64,000 bases of DNA from a virus, in IMG/VR virus record IMGVR_UViG_3300042898_003677, positions 62,001 to 126,000 of that record, one strand, 5' to 3'. Position numbers and translations under genes: made by a program. The notes beneath the pieces were generated by a model, which did not search any database, had not been told where the DNA came from, and saw nothing but the letters and a program-made list of their open reading frames with translations. Below are positions 24,486 to 33,341 of this stretch, piece after piece (the stretch's first letter is position 1; each line of letters begins with the position of its first letter).

Positions 24486-25055
24486 ATGGACATAGAAAAG
24501 TTAATGATGGCAAAGGCCATTATGGATAGAACCAAACAAATGGACTCGGGAGAGGTTGCTAAACCACAACAAAGAATGCAACTAGAAAATTTTGATGCTC
24601 CACAAGCCAAATACAATTTACCAAGTGATTTAATGGAAGGTATTGGTCAACCACAAATGAACATACCTACCAAACAAAATAATGGTATGGGTTTTAGTAA
24701 ACCATCGGTAGATGCAATTAAGAAATCTAAGTTACCAGATGAGATTAAAAGATTAATGATTGAACACCCAATCGACAATCCAAATACAATGTCGGGTCCA
24801 ACATTATCTGATGACTTAATTGAAAAGGCATCAAGACTTATGGGCACTAAACCACAAGTTAACGAACAATCACAACCTCAAACCGTATCAAGTAATTCAG
24901 ATATTAAAAAAATGGTAAAAGAAGCGGTACGTGAAATTTTGTCTGAAAGTGGTTTAATTACTGAATCTACAGAAAAGTCGAATGATGTTTTTACATTTAG
25001 AGTTGGTAAACACCTTTTTGAAGGTAAGCTGACCAAAATTAAAAAAATGAGATAG
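24486..25055 (+). CDS. hypothetical protein with C-terminal VKEAVREIL motif
   Basis: A 189-residue protein rich in Gln, Pro and Asn in the middle (disordered). It has a C-terminal helix SDIKKMVKEAVREILSESG followed by a small beta unit (DVFTFRVGKHLFEGKLTKIK). The helix belongs to a motif repeated in several proteins of this phage (I-x-x-L/M-V-x-x-x-V/I-x-x-x-L-x-E). It is the last gene of the 22528-25055 group. No enzymatic motif is visible; a virion or scaffold-associated role is inferred. Confidence 0.65.
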   Translation: MDIEKLMMAKAIMDRTKQMDSGEVAKPQQRMQLENFDAPQAKYNLPSDLMEGIGQPQMNIPTKQNNGMGFSKPSVDAIKKSKLPDEIKRLMIEHPIDNPNTMSGPTLSDDLIEKASRLMGTKPQVNEQSQPQTVSSNSDIKKMVKEAVREILSESGLITESTEKSNDVFTFRVGKHLFEGKLTKIKKMR

Positions 25056-25079
25056 TCCTTTCTTATTATGATTTGAATT

Positions 25080-25104
25080 CGTATATTTTAGTTTAAAGTA
25101 TACG
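25080..25104 (+). promoter_or_regulatory. candidate promoter/operator upstream of the long plus-strand operon
   Basis: The 54-base gap before 25110 holds the inverted repeat CGTATA ... TATACG (25080-25085 and 25099-25104) around TTTTAGTTTAAAG. A similar ATTTTAGTnTAAA string recurs upstream of the gene at 29335. No TATTTATA is present, which suggests a different, earlier promoter class. Confidence 0.35.
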
Positions 25105-25109
25105 ATATT

Positions 25110-26327
25110 ATGTCAAAAATTAATGTTTTATGTGTCCCATCTGACCGTTCAGGTGTTGGCAAATTCAGGTCGTTAGACCCCCACATTTTTCTTCAAAATC
25201 AATATCCCGAGGATTTTTTTGTTGAGATTGATTACAATCCACCTATGAATGATTTGAATTTCTATAAGAAATTCCAAATTGTACATTTCCATAGAAGTAT
25301 CACAGGAGACTTTGATGCATCTAAAAAGTTAGTTGAGGAACTAAATAAAATGGGTGTTATCACAATTTGTGATATCGATGACTATTGGATGCCAAGCAAA
25401 GACCACCCAATTCACGATGTTATTATGTATAATAAAATCAATGAAAGAATTGTTGAAAGTCTTAAAGGGGCACAATACGTAACAACAACCACCACTTTAT
25501 TCGCAGATGAAATTAAAAAGATTAATAAAAATGTGTTTGTATTACCAAACGCAGTTAATCCCGAAGAACCACAATTCAAAGAAGTAACACCCGAATCTGA
25601 TAGACTCAGAATTGGTTGGTTAGGTGGTTCATCACATATGGGTGATTTGAAGTTGTTAGACAACTCATTTAATAAATTACTCCAATTCAAAGATAAAGTT
25701 CAATATGTTCTTTGTGGGTTTGACACAAGAGGTACGATTACTGAAATTAACGGTCAAACAGGTGAACAGAAGAAAAGACAAATTCTTCCTCACGAAACTG
25801 TGTGGGCTAGATACGAAGAAATCTTTACACAAAACTATAAAGTTGTTTCAGAAGATTTTAAAAATCATTTGATGAAGTTTGAACAAGGTGAAAAACCTGA
25901 GTTTTTAGGGGAGGGTTACCGTCGTGTTTGGACACTTCCTGTTACATCATATGCTAAAAATTATTCTAAGATGGACGTTTCATTGGCCCCAATCAAAAAC
26001 CATATGTTTAACAGAATGAAGTCTCAACTTAAAGTTATTGAGGCGGGATTCTATAAAAAAGCTGTTGTGGCGTCTGATTTGGGTCCCTACACACTTGATT
26101 TGACACACTCATTAGACAAACACGGTAAGTTTACAGATGGTAACGCGCTACTAGTTAGTGAATACTCAAACGCTCACGATTGGGCTAAATATTTGGAGAA
26201 ATTAATCAAAAACCGTAATTTTGCTACTGACTTGGGTGAGAGATTGTATGAGTCTGTTAAAGACAAATATGATTTGAAAAATGTCACTAAAGACCGAGCA
26301 GAATTGTACAAAAGTTTAATTAAATAA
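25110..26327 (+). CDS. GT-B (family 4-like) glycosyltransferase
   Basis: A 405-residue GT-B fold enzyme. The N-terminal half has INVLCVPSDRSGVGKFRSLD and QIVHFHRSITGDF, then CDIDDYWMPSKDHP and VFVLPNAVNP, the hinge. The C-terminal donor half begins LRIGWLGGSSHMGDL, with VSLAPIKNHMFNRMKSQLKV, EAGFYKKAVVAS and NALLVSE, matching the E-x7-E-type donor site of GT4 (E followed by G-x-x-x-x-x-x-x-S/D). It opens the long plus-strand operon and is followed two bases later by a nuclease gene. Probable donor: a nucleotide sugar, unknown. Confidence 0.8.
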   Translation: MSKINVLCVPSDRSGVGKFRSLDPHIFLQNQYPEDFFVEIDYNPPMNDLNFYKKFQIVHFHRSITGDFDASKKLVEELNKMGVITICDIDDYWMPSKDHPIHDVIMYNKINERIVESLKGAQYVTTTTTLFADEIKKINKNVFVLPNAVNPEEPQFKEVTPESDRLRIGWLGGSSHMGDLKLLDNSFNKLLQFKDKVQYVLCGFDTRGTITEINGQTGEQKKRQILPHETVWARYEEIFTQNYKVVSEDFKNHLMKFEQGEKPEFLGEGYRRVWTLPVTSYAKNYSKMDVSLAPIKNHMFNRMKSQLKVIEAGFYKKAVVASDLGPYTLDLTHSLDKHGKFTDGNALLVSEYSNAHDWAKYLEKLIKNRNFATDLGERLYESVKDKYDLKNVTKDRAELYKSLIK

Positions 26328-26328
26328 T

Positions 26329-27048
26329 ATGATTAAGATTCCATTACCTAAAATTCTTTTTCTTGACATTGAGACTGTCGGACTAACAAAAGACTATGAC
26401 CATTGCAAAAAGGAATACCCAAAAATTGCCGAACAATTTGATAAGTATTTTGATTGGTTTTTGAAAAGGTTCCCTGAAGACCAACTGATTGGTAAAAACG
26501 AAGATGAACAAAAAAATCTTGTGTTTTCTTCACGAGCAGCTTTGGTTCCTGAATTTGCAAAGATTGTTTGTATCAGTGTTGCGTTTGTTATGGAAAATGG
26601 TGATATTAAGAAACAAACATTCCACAACGATAATGAACAACACTTGTTGGTGGATTGTCAAAAGTTACTTGACCGTTGTGGTAGATTAGAATTTTGGTTG
26701 TGTGGACATAACCTTAAGAACTTTGATATTCCTATGATGGCAAAAAGAATGATTATCAACGGATTAATGCCACCATCAATCTTACCGTCTTATGACACAA
26801 AACCTTGGGAGATTAGAGCGATTGACACCAAAGAAATTTGGCAATACGGTGCATACACAGCAATTGGTTCTTTGGACCTTATGTGTACCTGTATGGACGT
26901 TCCATCTCCTAAAGAAGGTGAGGTTACAGGGGCTAAGGTTCACGACGCGTATTGGAATAAAGGTATGTTAAAAGAAATTGCCGAATATTGTGAAAGAGAT
27001 GTTCAGGTATTAATTGATGTTGTTCAAAAATTAAAAGCACTTATATGA
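26329..27048 (+). CDS. 3'-5' exonuclease, PolB-like (DnaQ superfamily)
   Basis: A 239-residue DEDD-type exonuclease. Exo I is ILFLDIETVGL, Exo II is WLCGHNLKNFDIPMMAKR and the final motif is YCERDVQVLIDVVQ (Y-x-x-x-D). The segment KIVCISVAFVMENGDI and the ITGAKVHDAYWNK-like stretch fit the predicted PolB-like exonuclease family (PF10108). It could support replication, recombination or host-DNA turnover. It is separate from the main polymerase, which carries its own exonuclease. It overlaps the dUTPase gene by four bases, forming a nucleotide/DNA pair inside a glycan operon. Confidence 0.87.
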   Translation: MIKIPLPKILFLDIETVGLTKDYDHCKKEYPKIAEQFDKYFDWFLKRFPEDQLIGKNEDEQKNLVFSSRAALVPEFAKIVCISVAFVMENGDIKKQTFHNDNEQHLLVDCQKLLDRCGRLEFWLCGHNLKNFDIPMMAKRMIINGLMPPSILPSYDTKPWEIRAIDTKEIWQYGAYTAIGSLDLMCTCMDVPSPKEGEVTGAKVHDAYWNKGMLKEIAEYCERDVQVLIDVVQKLKALI

Positions 27049-27653
27049 TTGATTTTGAATCAGACCCAGAATTAAACGATGAGATTAAAAGACTCTTCGA
27101 CGAAATTAAAAATTTTAAAGACGAGAATGATGATGAGGATTTGATGTCCGAAATTGAATCCCGTTTAGGTTTACCTTTTGACGAATTTGAAAAGTTATTA
27201 GGGGACGCCTTAACAAAAAAACCATTGTTCTATAAAAAACTACACGAAGATGCTGTAGACCCAAAGTACGCATATGAAACCGATTCAGGTTTTGATTTAC
27301 ACAGTGTAGAAGAAATCCATTTCTTACCATTTGAACGTAAGTTAGTTCCAACAGGATTATCATTTGATATTCCTGAAGGTTTTGAAATTCAAGTAAGAAC
27401 TAAAAGTGGGTTGGCAATTAAACAAGGACTTATGGTTTTGAATAGTCCTGGAACTGTAGACCAAGGATACACAGGTGAGGTCAAAGTTATTCTAATGAAT
27501 ATGAATAATATGGCGGTTACCGTTGAAAAAGGACAGAAGGTTGCTCAAGGCGTTTTATGTCCTGTAGAATCAGGTAAAAAAGTTTCTTTGGTGGAAGATG
27601 AATTTGAGGATAAAGAACGTGGTTCAAATGGATTTGGTTCAACAGGAATTTAA
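27045..27653 (+). CDS. dut: dUTPase (dUTP diphosphatase) with N-terminal acidic extension
   Basis: A 202-residue trimeric-type dUTPase, which removes dUTP and supplies dUMP for thymidylate. Five motifs: YETDSGFDLHS (1), VRTKSGLAIKQG (2), LNSPGTVDQGYTGEVKVIL (3), KGQKVAQGVLCPV (4) and ERGSNGFGSTGI (5, C-terminal glycine-rich arm). Residues 1-60 are an acidic helical extension (ELNDEIKRLFDEIKNFKDEN) absent from standard dUTPases of about 150 residues. Motif order and the Asp of motif 3 are intact, so activity is expected. Confidence 0.95.
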   Translation: MIDFESDPELNDEIKRLFDEIKNFKDENDDEDLMSEIESRLGLPFDEFEKLLGDALTKKPLFYKKLHEDAVDPKYAYETDSGFDLHSVEEIHFLPFERKLVPTGLSFDIPEGFEIQVRTKSGLAIKQGLMVLNSPGTVDQGYTGEVKVILMNMNNMAVTVEKGQKVAQGVLCPVESGKKVSLVEDEFEDKERGSNGFGSTGI

Positions 27654-27663
27654 AAAATAAGAT

Positions 27664-29283
27664 ATGATTACTATTGGATATTCTACCCGAGAAAGTAAAC
27701 CTGAGTTTATTGAATACTTAAAAACCTCATCAGGTTATGCCAAAAATGTTAGGGTTATTGAGAAAGTTAATAATGGTGAAAAATCACTATCACAAGTTTA
27801 TAATGAAATTTTAAATGAAAGTGAAACTGATATTGTAATCTTTTGTCACGATGATATCTATTTTGATAGTACTGGATGGTATCATAAAATACTAAAACAT
27901 TTTGAAAAAACAGATTACGGAATTTTAGGTGTTGCTGGTACCAAATTTATGAGTGAAAATGGTACTTGGTGGTCCGACAGAAGAAAGATGTATGGTGTTG
28001 TTAATCACGAAAGTGGGGGTAAAAAATGGGAATCAAAATACTCCACATCATTAGGAAACGGTATCGATGATGTTGTTGTTCTTGACGGTGTTTTTTTAGT
28101 GGTTCATAAGAATAGAATTAATCATAACTTTGTCGAAGAATTTGAGGGATTTCACTTCTACGATATTCCATTTTGTTTTGAGAACTTTTTAAGTGGTGTA
28201 AAACTTGGTGTTATGTATAACGTAAGAATTACTCACAAATCAGTTGGTATGACTAACGAACAATGGGAGATAAATCGAAAAAAATTCGAGGAAAAATACA
28301 ATCAACATCTACCACAAAAATTGGCATTAGACCCTAAGACAAAATTAAAGATTTTGTTTACTTGTTTATCATTTAAAACATTGACAGGTTCTGAACTTTA
28401 TGTATACCAATTAGCCAAGTCACTTAAGAAAATGGGACACGATGTTTCTGTTATGTCAGAAATTGGTGGTCCTTTAACTGATATGGCAAAAAAAGATGGT
28501 ATCAAAGTTTATTCAATTAGAGAACCTTTGGGCTATAAATTAGGAGATGGAAAGTGGAGTTTTCAAAATGGTGAAATTTCACAACCAAATGTCCTATACC
28601 CTGTTGGAGAATTGATGGTAGATTTAATTCACACTCAACACAAACCAATCACAGAACATATTTGTAGACTTTATCCAAACATACCAAAAATATCCACAAT
28701 ACATTCTGAAGTAATTGATTTGGAAATTCCATATGTTCACGAATCTATTAAAAAATACATTGCAATCAGACCTGAAATTAAAGATTATTTGATTACTGAA
28801 CACTCAATCGACGAGGAAAAAATTAAAGTAATTTACAACCCAATTGATAATACAAAATTTAAATCATCGACAACAAGTGAGGATTATGTTCTGTTTGTCG
28901 GTACTTTAGATTATTTGAGAAAAAATACAATTTTTGATTTAGTTGAGAAAACTAAAGAAAGGGGTTTGAAATTAGTGGTTGTTGGTGAAGATAAATCAAT
29001 TTATTTAAACGAATTAAAAAGTCACTCTCACGTAGAATATTATCCTGCGACTTGGTCGGTTGAGAAATATGTTTCAAAGTGTAAAGAAACTGCAGGTATT
29101 CAATTAGGGAGAACAACTATTGAAGGTTGGATTTCAGGTAAACCAGGTTGGATTTATAAAGTCGATGCTCAAGGGAATATAATGGATATTGAGTATCACG
29201 AACCCCCAACTGATGTGGATAAATACTATTCGGAAAATGTTACTAAACAAGTAATTGATGAATATCTTTATTCGGTAGTTTAA
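27664..29283 (+). CDS. two-domain glycosyltransferase (GT2-like plus GT4-like)
   Basis: A 539-residue fusion. Residues 1-220 resemble the GT2-like family of PF13712 type: MITIGYSTRESKPEFIEYLK, VIFCHDDIYFDSTGWY (H-D-D metal site), YGILGVAGTKFM and DGVFLVVHKNRI. Residues about 225-539 are a GT-B unit: KILFTCLSFKTLTGSELYVY, YIAIRPEIKDYLI, KVIYNPIDNTKF, DYVLFVGTLDYLRKNT and GIQLGRTTIEGWISGKPG. The two units could act in sequence on one glycan. It lies ten bases after the dUTPase gene. Confidence 0.8.
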   Translation: MITIGYSTRESKPEFIEYLKTSSGYAKNVRVIEKVNNGEKSLSQVYNEILNESETDIVIFCHDDIYFDSTGWYHKILKHFEKTDYGILGVAGTKFMSENGTWWSDRRKMYGVVNHESGGKKWESKYSTSLGNGIDDVVVLDGVFLVVHKNRINHNFVEEFEGFHFYDIPFCFENFLSGVKLGVMYNVRITHKSVGMTNEQWEINRKKFEEKYNQHLPQKLALDPKTKLKILFTCLSFKTLTGSELYVYQLAKSLKKMGHDVSVMSEIGGPLTDMAKKDGIKVYSIREPLGYKLGDGKWSFQNGEISQPNVLYPVGELMVDLIHTQHKPITEHICRLYPNIPKISTIHSEVIDLEIPYVHESIKKYIAIRPEIKDYLITEHSIDEEKIKVIYNPIDNTKFKSSTTSEDYVLFVGTLDYLRKNTIFDLVEKTKERGLKLVVVGEDKSIYLNELKSHSHVEYYPATWSVEKYVSKCKETAGIQLGRTTIEGWISGKPGWIYKVDAQGNIMDIEYHEPPTDVDKYYSENVTKQVIDEYLYSVV

Positions 29284-29289
29284 AGTCCT

Positions 29290-29297
29290 TATTTATT
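29290..29297 (+). promoter_or_regulatory. late-type octamer variant (TATTTATT)
   Basis: Located 37 bases before ATG 29335. The same gap holds an A/T inverted repeat, ACTAAAA (29301-29307) and TTTTAGT (29316-29322). Confidence 0.3.
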
Positions 29298-29334
29298 TTT
29301 ACTAAAAAATTATTATTTTAGTATAAAAATTAAT

Positions 29335-31311
29335 ATGATAGTTCTTACAACAACATATAATTGTGAAAATTTTGTAGAAAGGTCTTTACTGAGTATAATG
29401 AGTCAACGTTTTAAAAACTTTACTTGTTATATTACTGATGATATGTCTACCGACAATACAGTGTCAATAATCAAAGAGACTATTAAGGGTGACGATAGAT
29501 TTGTATTGATTGAAAATACAAAAAAGATGTATCAACCAGGAAATTACGACCAAGTAATCAGAGGTTTAAACATACCTGATGATGAGGTTTGTGTTGAAGT
29601 AGATGGTGATGATTGGTTACCTAATTCAAATGTATTAGGGTTTATTGACGATGTTTATAAAAACCCTGATATTTGGATGACAAGTGGTTCATTTAAGTAT
29701 CACGATGGTAGACTTGGTTTTGCAAAAAAACCACATAATTTATTAGACATTAGAAAACAAACTTTTACCCTAACGCATTTAAGAACTTGGAAATCTTGGT
29801 TATGGAAAAAAATTGAGCAGTCTGATTTAATGGATTCTAATGGCGAATATTGGTCGGTTGCTGGGGATTTATCATTTATGTTTCCAATGGTTGAGATGTC
29901 AGGCGAAAAACACTTTAAGTTCATACCTGAAATTTTATACGTCTATAACGAATCAAACCCGTTAAATGACCATAAAGTTAATATGTCAGTTGTGAATAAT
30001 ACAACGTCAATAATTAGGAATAAGAAACCATACAAAAGATTATCAGGTTCCGAATCAACAAACCCACACGATTTAATTACAAATCAAAGATTTGATGTGA
30101 TTGTTAAATATCTTTACGCACAATCTATAATTAAAAATTATCAGACAGATACGTACAAAAATTTATACAAAGAACATTTAATAAAATGGAATAATTGTTT
30201 TGAAATTTCAAACCCATCAAAAAATTCATTCGAGGTATTTGACAATACTTTTAAAGATATTATCACTAATATAAGTGAGAATGGATTTGACCCACAAATA
30301 TCAAAAATCCCTGTGGTGAATGATAAATATATTGTTAATGGTGCTCACAGATTGGCCGCGAGTTTAGCTTTAAATAAGAATGTTTTTACTGAAGAATCTA
30401 CAAGTATTAAAGACGGTCAACTAATTTGTTCTTGGGAGGGTGAATTCAAAAAATTAAATTTAAGTGAAACTCTATGTGATAGAGTTGCTCTTGAATACGC
30501 AAAATTAAAAAATAACACTTATATTGTTAGCGTTTTTCCATCAACAGGAGGGAATATCGAAGTACCTCTTTCTATTCTAAAAAAATACGGTTCTGTATTT
30601 TATTACAAACAAATAAAATTAGAAAAGAACGGTCCTCTAAACTTTATGAGAGAGTTATATGCCGGTGAACAATGGGCTGGTAATCATCAAAACAATTACA
30701 TTGGTTATAGACAGAAAGAAGGTTTGTGTTTTACACAAAACGCACCTGTAACAATCTTCTTAGTTGAATTTGATAGTGTTGAGCAGTCTGTAAGAGCTAA
30801 AGAAGAAATTAGGAATCGTTTTAATATAGGAAAACATTCTGTTCATATAAATGACACTCACGACCAAACTATCAGACTTTCACAATGTGTATTTAATCAG
30901 AACTCAATAAAATTTATGTGTGATAGTACCCCATCAGATTACAGAAAATTTGATGGTTTATTAAATAGTTTTAAAAAATATATTGAGGATAATAATTTAG
31001 ATATTGATGAATATGCGGTAACCGCAAGTTCAATACTATCAATCTATGGTCTTAGAGAAGGTAAAGACTTAGATTATATCCACACAAAATCAGCACCGTT
31101 AATTAAAGTAAGTGATGATATACAATCTCATAATTCATATGGTATTGGTAGATATGAACTTAATTATGATGAAATAATTCACAATCCAGTTAATCATTTC
31201 TATTCGAGAGGGGTCAAATTTGTTTCCCCAAAAATAATAAAAGATATGAAAGAAAAGAGGAACGAACCGAAAGATATTAACGATATAAACCTATTAAATA
31301 GTATATTGTAA
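29335..31311 (+). CDS. multidomain GT2 glycosyltransferase with ParB-like and nucleotidyltransferase-like segments
   Basis: A 658-residue protein. Residues 1-240 are a GT2 domain: VLTTTYNCENFVERSLLSIM, CYITDDMSTDNTVSII, VCVEVDGDDWLPNS (D-G-D-D) and LRTWKSWLWKKI. Residues about 325-350 read ISKIPVVNDKYIVNGAHRLA, the N-G-x-H-R-x-A-A signature of ParB-like nucleotide-binding folds. Residues about 560-640 include YAVTASSILSIYGLREGKDL then a D-x-I-H, resembling a nucleotidyltransferase-fold active site (G-S-x-x-x-x-x-G-x-R-x-x-x-D-x-D/H). The middle, about residues 380-540, is unassigned. Such composite enzymes occur in surface-glycan loci; the chemistry of the non-GT parts is unknown. Confidence 0.75.
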   Translation: MIVLTTTYNCENFVERSLLSIMSQRFKNFTCYITDDMSTDNTVSIIKETIKGDDRFVLIENTKKMYQPGNYDQVIRGLNIPDDEVCVEVDGDDWLPNSNVLGFIDDVYKNPDIWMTSGSFKYHDGRLGFAKKPHNLLDIRKQTFTLTHLRTWKSWLWKKIEQSDLMDSNGEYWSVAGDLSFMFPMVEMSGEKHFKFIPEILYVYNESNPLNDHKVNMSVVNNTTSIIRNKKPYKRLSGSESTNPHDLITNQRFDVIVKYLYAQSIIKNYQTDTYKNLYKEHLIKWNNCFEISNPSKNSFEVFDNTFKDIITNISENGFDPQISKIPVVNDKYIVNGAHRLAASLALNKNVFTEESTSIKDGQLICSWEGEFKKLNLSETLCDRVALEYAKLKNNTYIVSVFPSTGGNIEVPLSILKKYGSVFYYKQIKLEKNGPLNFMRELYAGEQWAGNHQNNYIGYRQKEGLCFTQNAPVTIFLVEFDSVEQSVRAKEEIRNRFNIGKHSVHINDTHDQTIRLSQCVFNQNSIKFMCDSTPSDYRKFDGLLNSFKKYIEDNNLDIDEYAVTASSILSIYGLREGKDLDYIHTKSAPLIKVSDDIQSHNSYGIGRYELNYDEIIHNPVNHFYSRGVKFVSPKIIKDMKEKRNEPKDINDINLLNSIL

Positions 31312-31314
31312 AAT

Positions 31315-31914
31315 ATGCCAATATCAGATAACCTAAAAACAATTTTTGTCCATATACCAAAAAACGCTGGTACTGCAATTACTAATAGTAAAATTGCAAG
31401 ATTTTATATGGGTGGTCACGATTCGGCAAAAGAAATTAAAAATAAAGAACCTAAAAAATGGGACGAATATTTCAAATTTGCCGTCATTAGAAATCCTTGG
31501 GATAGGGTCGTTTCCAATTATGAGTATGCTCGTATGGAAAAAAGTTATTGGCACCACGTAAGTGACACGAATGTTGGCGCGGCTCATTTCGATTACCATA
31601 CATTGAAAGATAAAACATTTGAGGAGTGTGTTAATATGTTGTATGAAGACAGGTCGTCTTTAAAACATCAAGGTTGGGCACCTCAATATGTGTGGATATC
31701 TGATAATGAAAAAAATATTTTAGTTGATAAAGTTTTTTATCACGAAACTTTAGAAACTGATGAGGAGTTTAATAAGTTAATTCCTGATTTAGAAAAGGTA
31801 AACTTTAGTGATAGAAAAAGCAACAATTACAAAGATTATTATACTGAAGATTTGATACGTAAGGTGTCAGAGATTTATGAATATGATATAAATTTATTTA
31901 AATTCAAATACTAA
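31315..31914 (+). CDS. PAPS-dependent sulfotransferase (carbohydrate type)
   Basis: A 199-residue sulfotransferase. The 5'-phosphosulfate loop is IFVHIPKNAGTAIT (residues 10-23) and the 3'-phosphate site is FAVIRNPWDRVVSNY (55-69); both are diagnostic of the Sulfotransfer_2 family that sulfates glycans. It lacks membrane anchors and is shorter than eukaryotic members. It is followed three bases later by APS kinase, which makes the PAPS donor, so the two very likely work together. The acceptor is probably a glycan made by the surrounding genes. Confidence 0.9.
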   Translation: MPISDNLKTIFVHIPKNAGTAITNSKIARFYMGGHDSAKEIKNKEPKKWDEYFKFAVIRNPWDRVVSNYEYARMEKSYWHHVSDTNVGAAHFDYHTLKDKTFEECVNMLYEDRSSLKHQGWAPQYVWISDNEKNILVDKVFYHETLETDEEFNKLIPDLEKVNFSDRKSNNYKDYYTEDLIRKVSEIYEYDINLFKFKY

Positions 31915-31917
31915 ATT

Positions 31918-32367
31918 ATGATTTATTGGTTTACAGGCCAGCCAGGCCACGGAAAAACGGTTTTATCTAACCATTTAAAAGGTTATTTAGAATCAAATTA
32001 CAAAAAAAATGTCATTCACATTGATGGTGATGACATTAGAGAAATCTTTCAGAATAAAGACTATTCAAGGGAAGGTAGAATTAAAAACATAACATTCGCA
32101 CAAAACTTGGCACATTTTTGTAGTCACAAAGGATTTGACGTTGTTGTTAGTGTTGTTGCACCATATAAAGAAGTTCGAGATTCTTTTAAGGAAAGAATGG
32201 GTGAAAATATGGTAGAATTATATGTACACACAACTGAGGAAAGAGGACGTGAAAATTACCACGTCGCAGATTACGAAGCACCAACTGAAAATTATGTTGA
32301 TGTTGATACAACAGATGAATCACCAGAAGGTTCATTGGTTTACATTATTAATGAATTAGATATATGA
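31918..32367 (+). CDS. cysC: adenylylsulfate (APS) kinase
   Basis: A 149-residue kinase converting APS and ATP to PAPS. It has the P-loop FTGQPGHGKT (residues 5-14; usual bacterial form GLSGSGKS/T), HIDGDDIRE (D36-x-D38-D39), the NKDYSREGRIKNI segment and VVVSVVAPYKEVRD, all in the expected order. It is slightly shorter than E. coli CysC (201) because the N- and C-terminal extensions are missing. The P-loop variant Q-P-G-H is noticeable. It lies between a sulfotransferase and a HAD gene and overlaps the latter by four bases. Confidence 0.9.
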   Translation: MIYWFTGQPGHGKTVLSNHLKGYLESNYKKNVIHIDGDDIREIFQNKDYSREGRIKNITFAQNLAHFCSHKGFDVVVSVVAPYKEVRDSFKERMGENMVELYVHTTEERGRENYHVADYEAPTENYVDVDTTDESPEGSLVYIINELDI

Positions 32368-32705
32368 AGAAATTTAACACCTATTTTTGTGACATAGATG
32401 GCACAATTTTTAAGTATAGAAAGTTTACTGATATACCAGTCACAAAACCTGAAGTAATAACATCAGTTGCTGAAAAATTAAATGAATGGTTTTATGAAGG
32501 TCATCATATTGTTTTAACTACCGCAAGACCTGAAAATTTGAGAAGCCACACTGAATTTGAATTAAAAGATAATAATATAAAATACAATCAATTGGTTATG
32601 GGTATCGAAAGAGGTCCAAGATATCTAATAAATGATATGGACCCTGATAAAGAAGGTGAAAGAGCAATTGGTATAAACTTAAATAGAGATAAAGGATTTG
32701 AATAA
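32364..32705 (+). CDS. HAD-superfamily phosphatase-like protein
   Basis: A 113-residue capless HAD protein. Motif I is FCDIDGTIFK (D-x-D), motif II is HIVLTTARPEN (T-T-A-R), and motif IV is near YLINDMDPD (N-D). Small HADs of this kind dephosphorylate sugar phosphates or nucleotides. In this context it might act in sugar-nucleotide preparation or on PAP left by sulfation; neither is shown. Its start overlaps the APS kinase stop (ATGA), and the next ATG follows its stop by one base. Confidence 0.8.
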   Translation: MKKFNTYFCDIDGTIFKYRKFTDIPVTKPEVITSVAEKLNEWFYEGHHIVLTTARPENLRSHTEFELKDNNIKYNQLVMGIERGPRYLINDMDPDKEGERAIGINLNRDKGFE

Positions 32706-32706
32706 A

Positions 32707-33111
32707 ATGGAAAATTGGACTAAAAAAATTCACGTAGGGTCGTCCTTACCCGCTAAAGATGGACAATACGCAATGTTTGTTGGTAGATGGCAACCACTCC
32801 ATCCTGGACACCAAGAACTTTTTAAACAAGCAATGGATGAAGGTAAGAATGTTTTAATTTGTATTAGAGACATTGCCCCTGACGAAAAAAATCCATTTGC
32901 TGCCGAAGAGGTTAGACAAAATATTATGGAACATTACTCAAATGAATGTGAGGAAGGAAAGGTAAAAGTTATGGTTATTCCAGATATCTGCTCAATAGAA
33001 TTTGGAAGAGGAGTTGGTTACGATATTATTGAGCGTATACCACCACAGCAAATTGCAGATATTTCAGCAACTAAAATTCGTGAACAAATGAAAAAAGAAG
33101 GTAAATTATGA
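32707..33111 (+). CDS. HxGH-type nucleotidylyltransferase
   Basis: A 134-residue nucleotidylyltransferase-fold protein: YAMFVGRWQPLHPGHQELF (H-P-G-H signature), VLICIRDIAPDEKNPF, EVRQNIMEHY, and the C-terminal ISATKIREQMKK (I-S-x-T-x-x-R). These are NMNAT/cytidylyltransferase family motifs. The family also includes the catalytic domain of ATP sulfurylase, and linkage to APS kinase raises the possibility of an APS-related role, but sequence alone does not decide. A TTG nine bases upstream is a less likely start. Confidence 0.78.
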   Translation: MENWTKKIHVGSSLPAKDGQYAMFVGRWQPLHPGHQELFKQAMDEGKNVLICIRDIAPDEKNPFAAEEVRQNIMEHYSNECEEGKVKVMVIPDICSIEFGRGVGYDIIERIPPQQIADISATKIREQMKKEGKL

Positions 33112-33341
33112 TTGATGTAAAAATTAGATACAATACGGTTTGTGATGATAATCACATGTATTGGAGAATTTTAATAAACGGTGTTGAACATACTTGTTCA
33201 AATATCTTAATAGAAACACCCATGCACACAACTATTGATACGGTGTATGACCCATCAAGAGAAAAAATGGTAACAAAACACCATATCTCTTGTATGGCAT
33301 CTGAAGTTATTTGGAAGGGTGATGTTGTAATTGTTAAGTAA
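33108..33341 (+). CDS. hypothetical small protein
   Basis: A 77-residue beta-rich protein (MYWRILINGVEHTCSNILI, HHISCMASEVIWKGDVVIV) with three Cys and several His. No known domain. It overlaps both the nucleotidylyltransferase and the DUF2061 genes by 1-4 bases, so it is part of the sulfation segment of the operon. A small accessory or metal-binding role is possible. Confidence 0.65.
   Translation: MIDVKIRYNTVCDDNHMYWRILINGVEHTCSNILIETPMHTTIDTVYDPSREKMVTKHHISCMASEVIWKGDVVIVK

Noticed and set aside
32707-33111. Calling the HxGH protein ATP sulfurylase
   Set aside because: Only the small nucleotidylyltransferase core is present; specificity cannot be read from these motifs.
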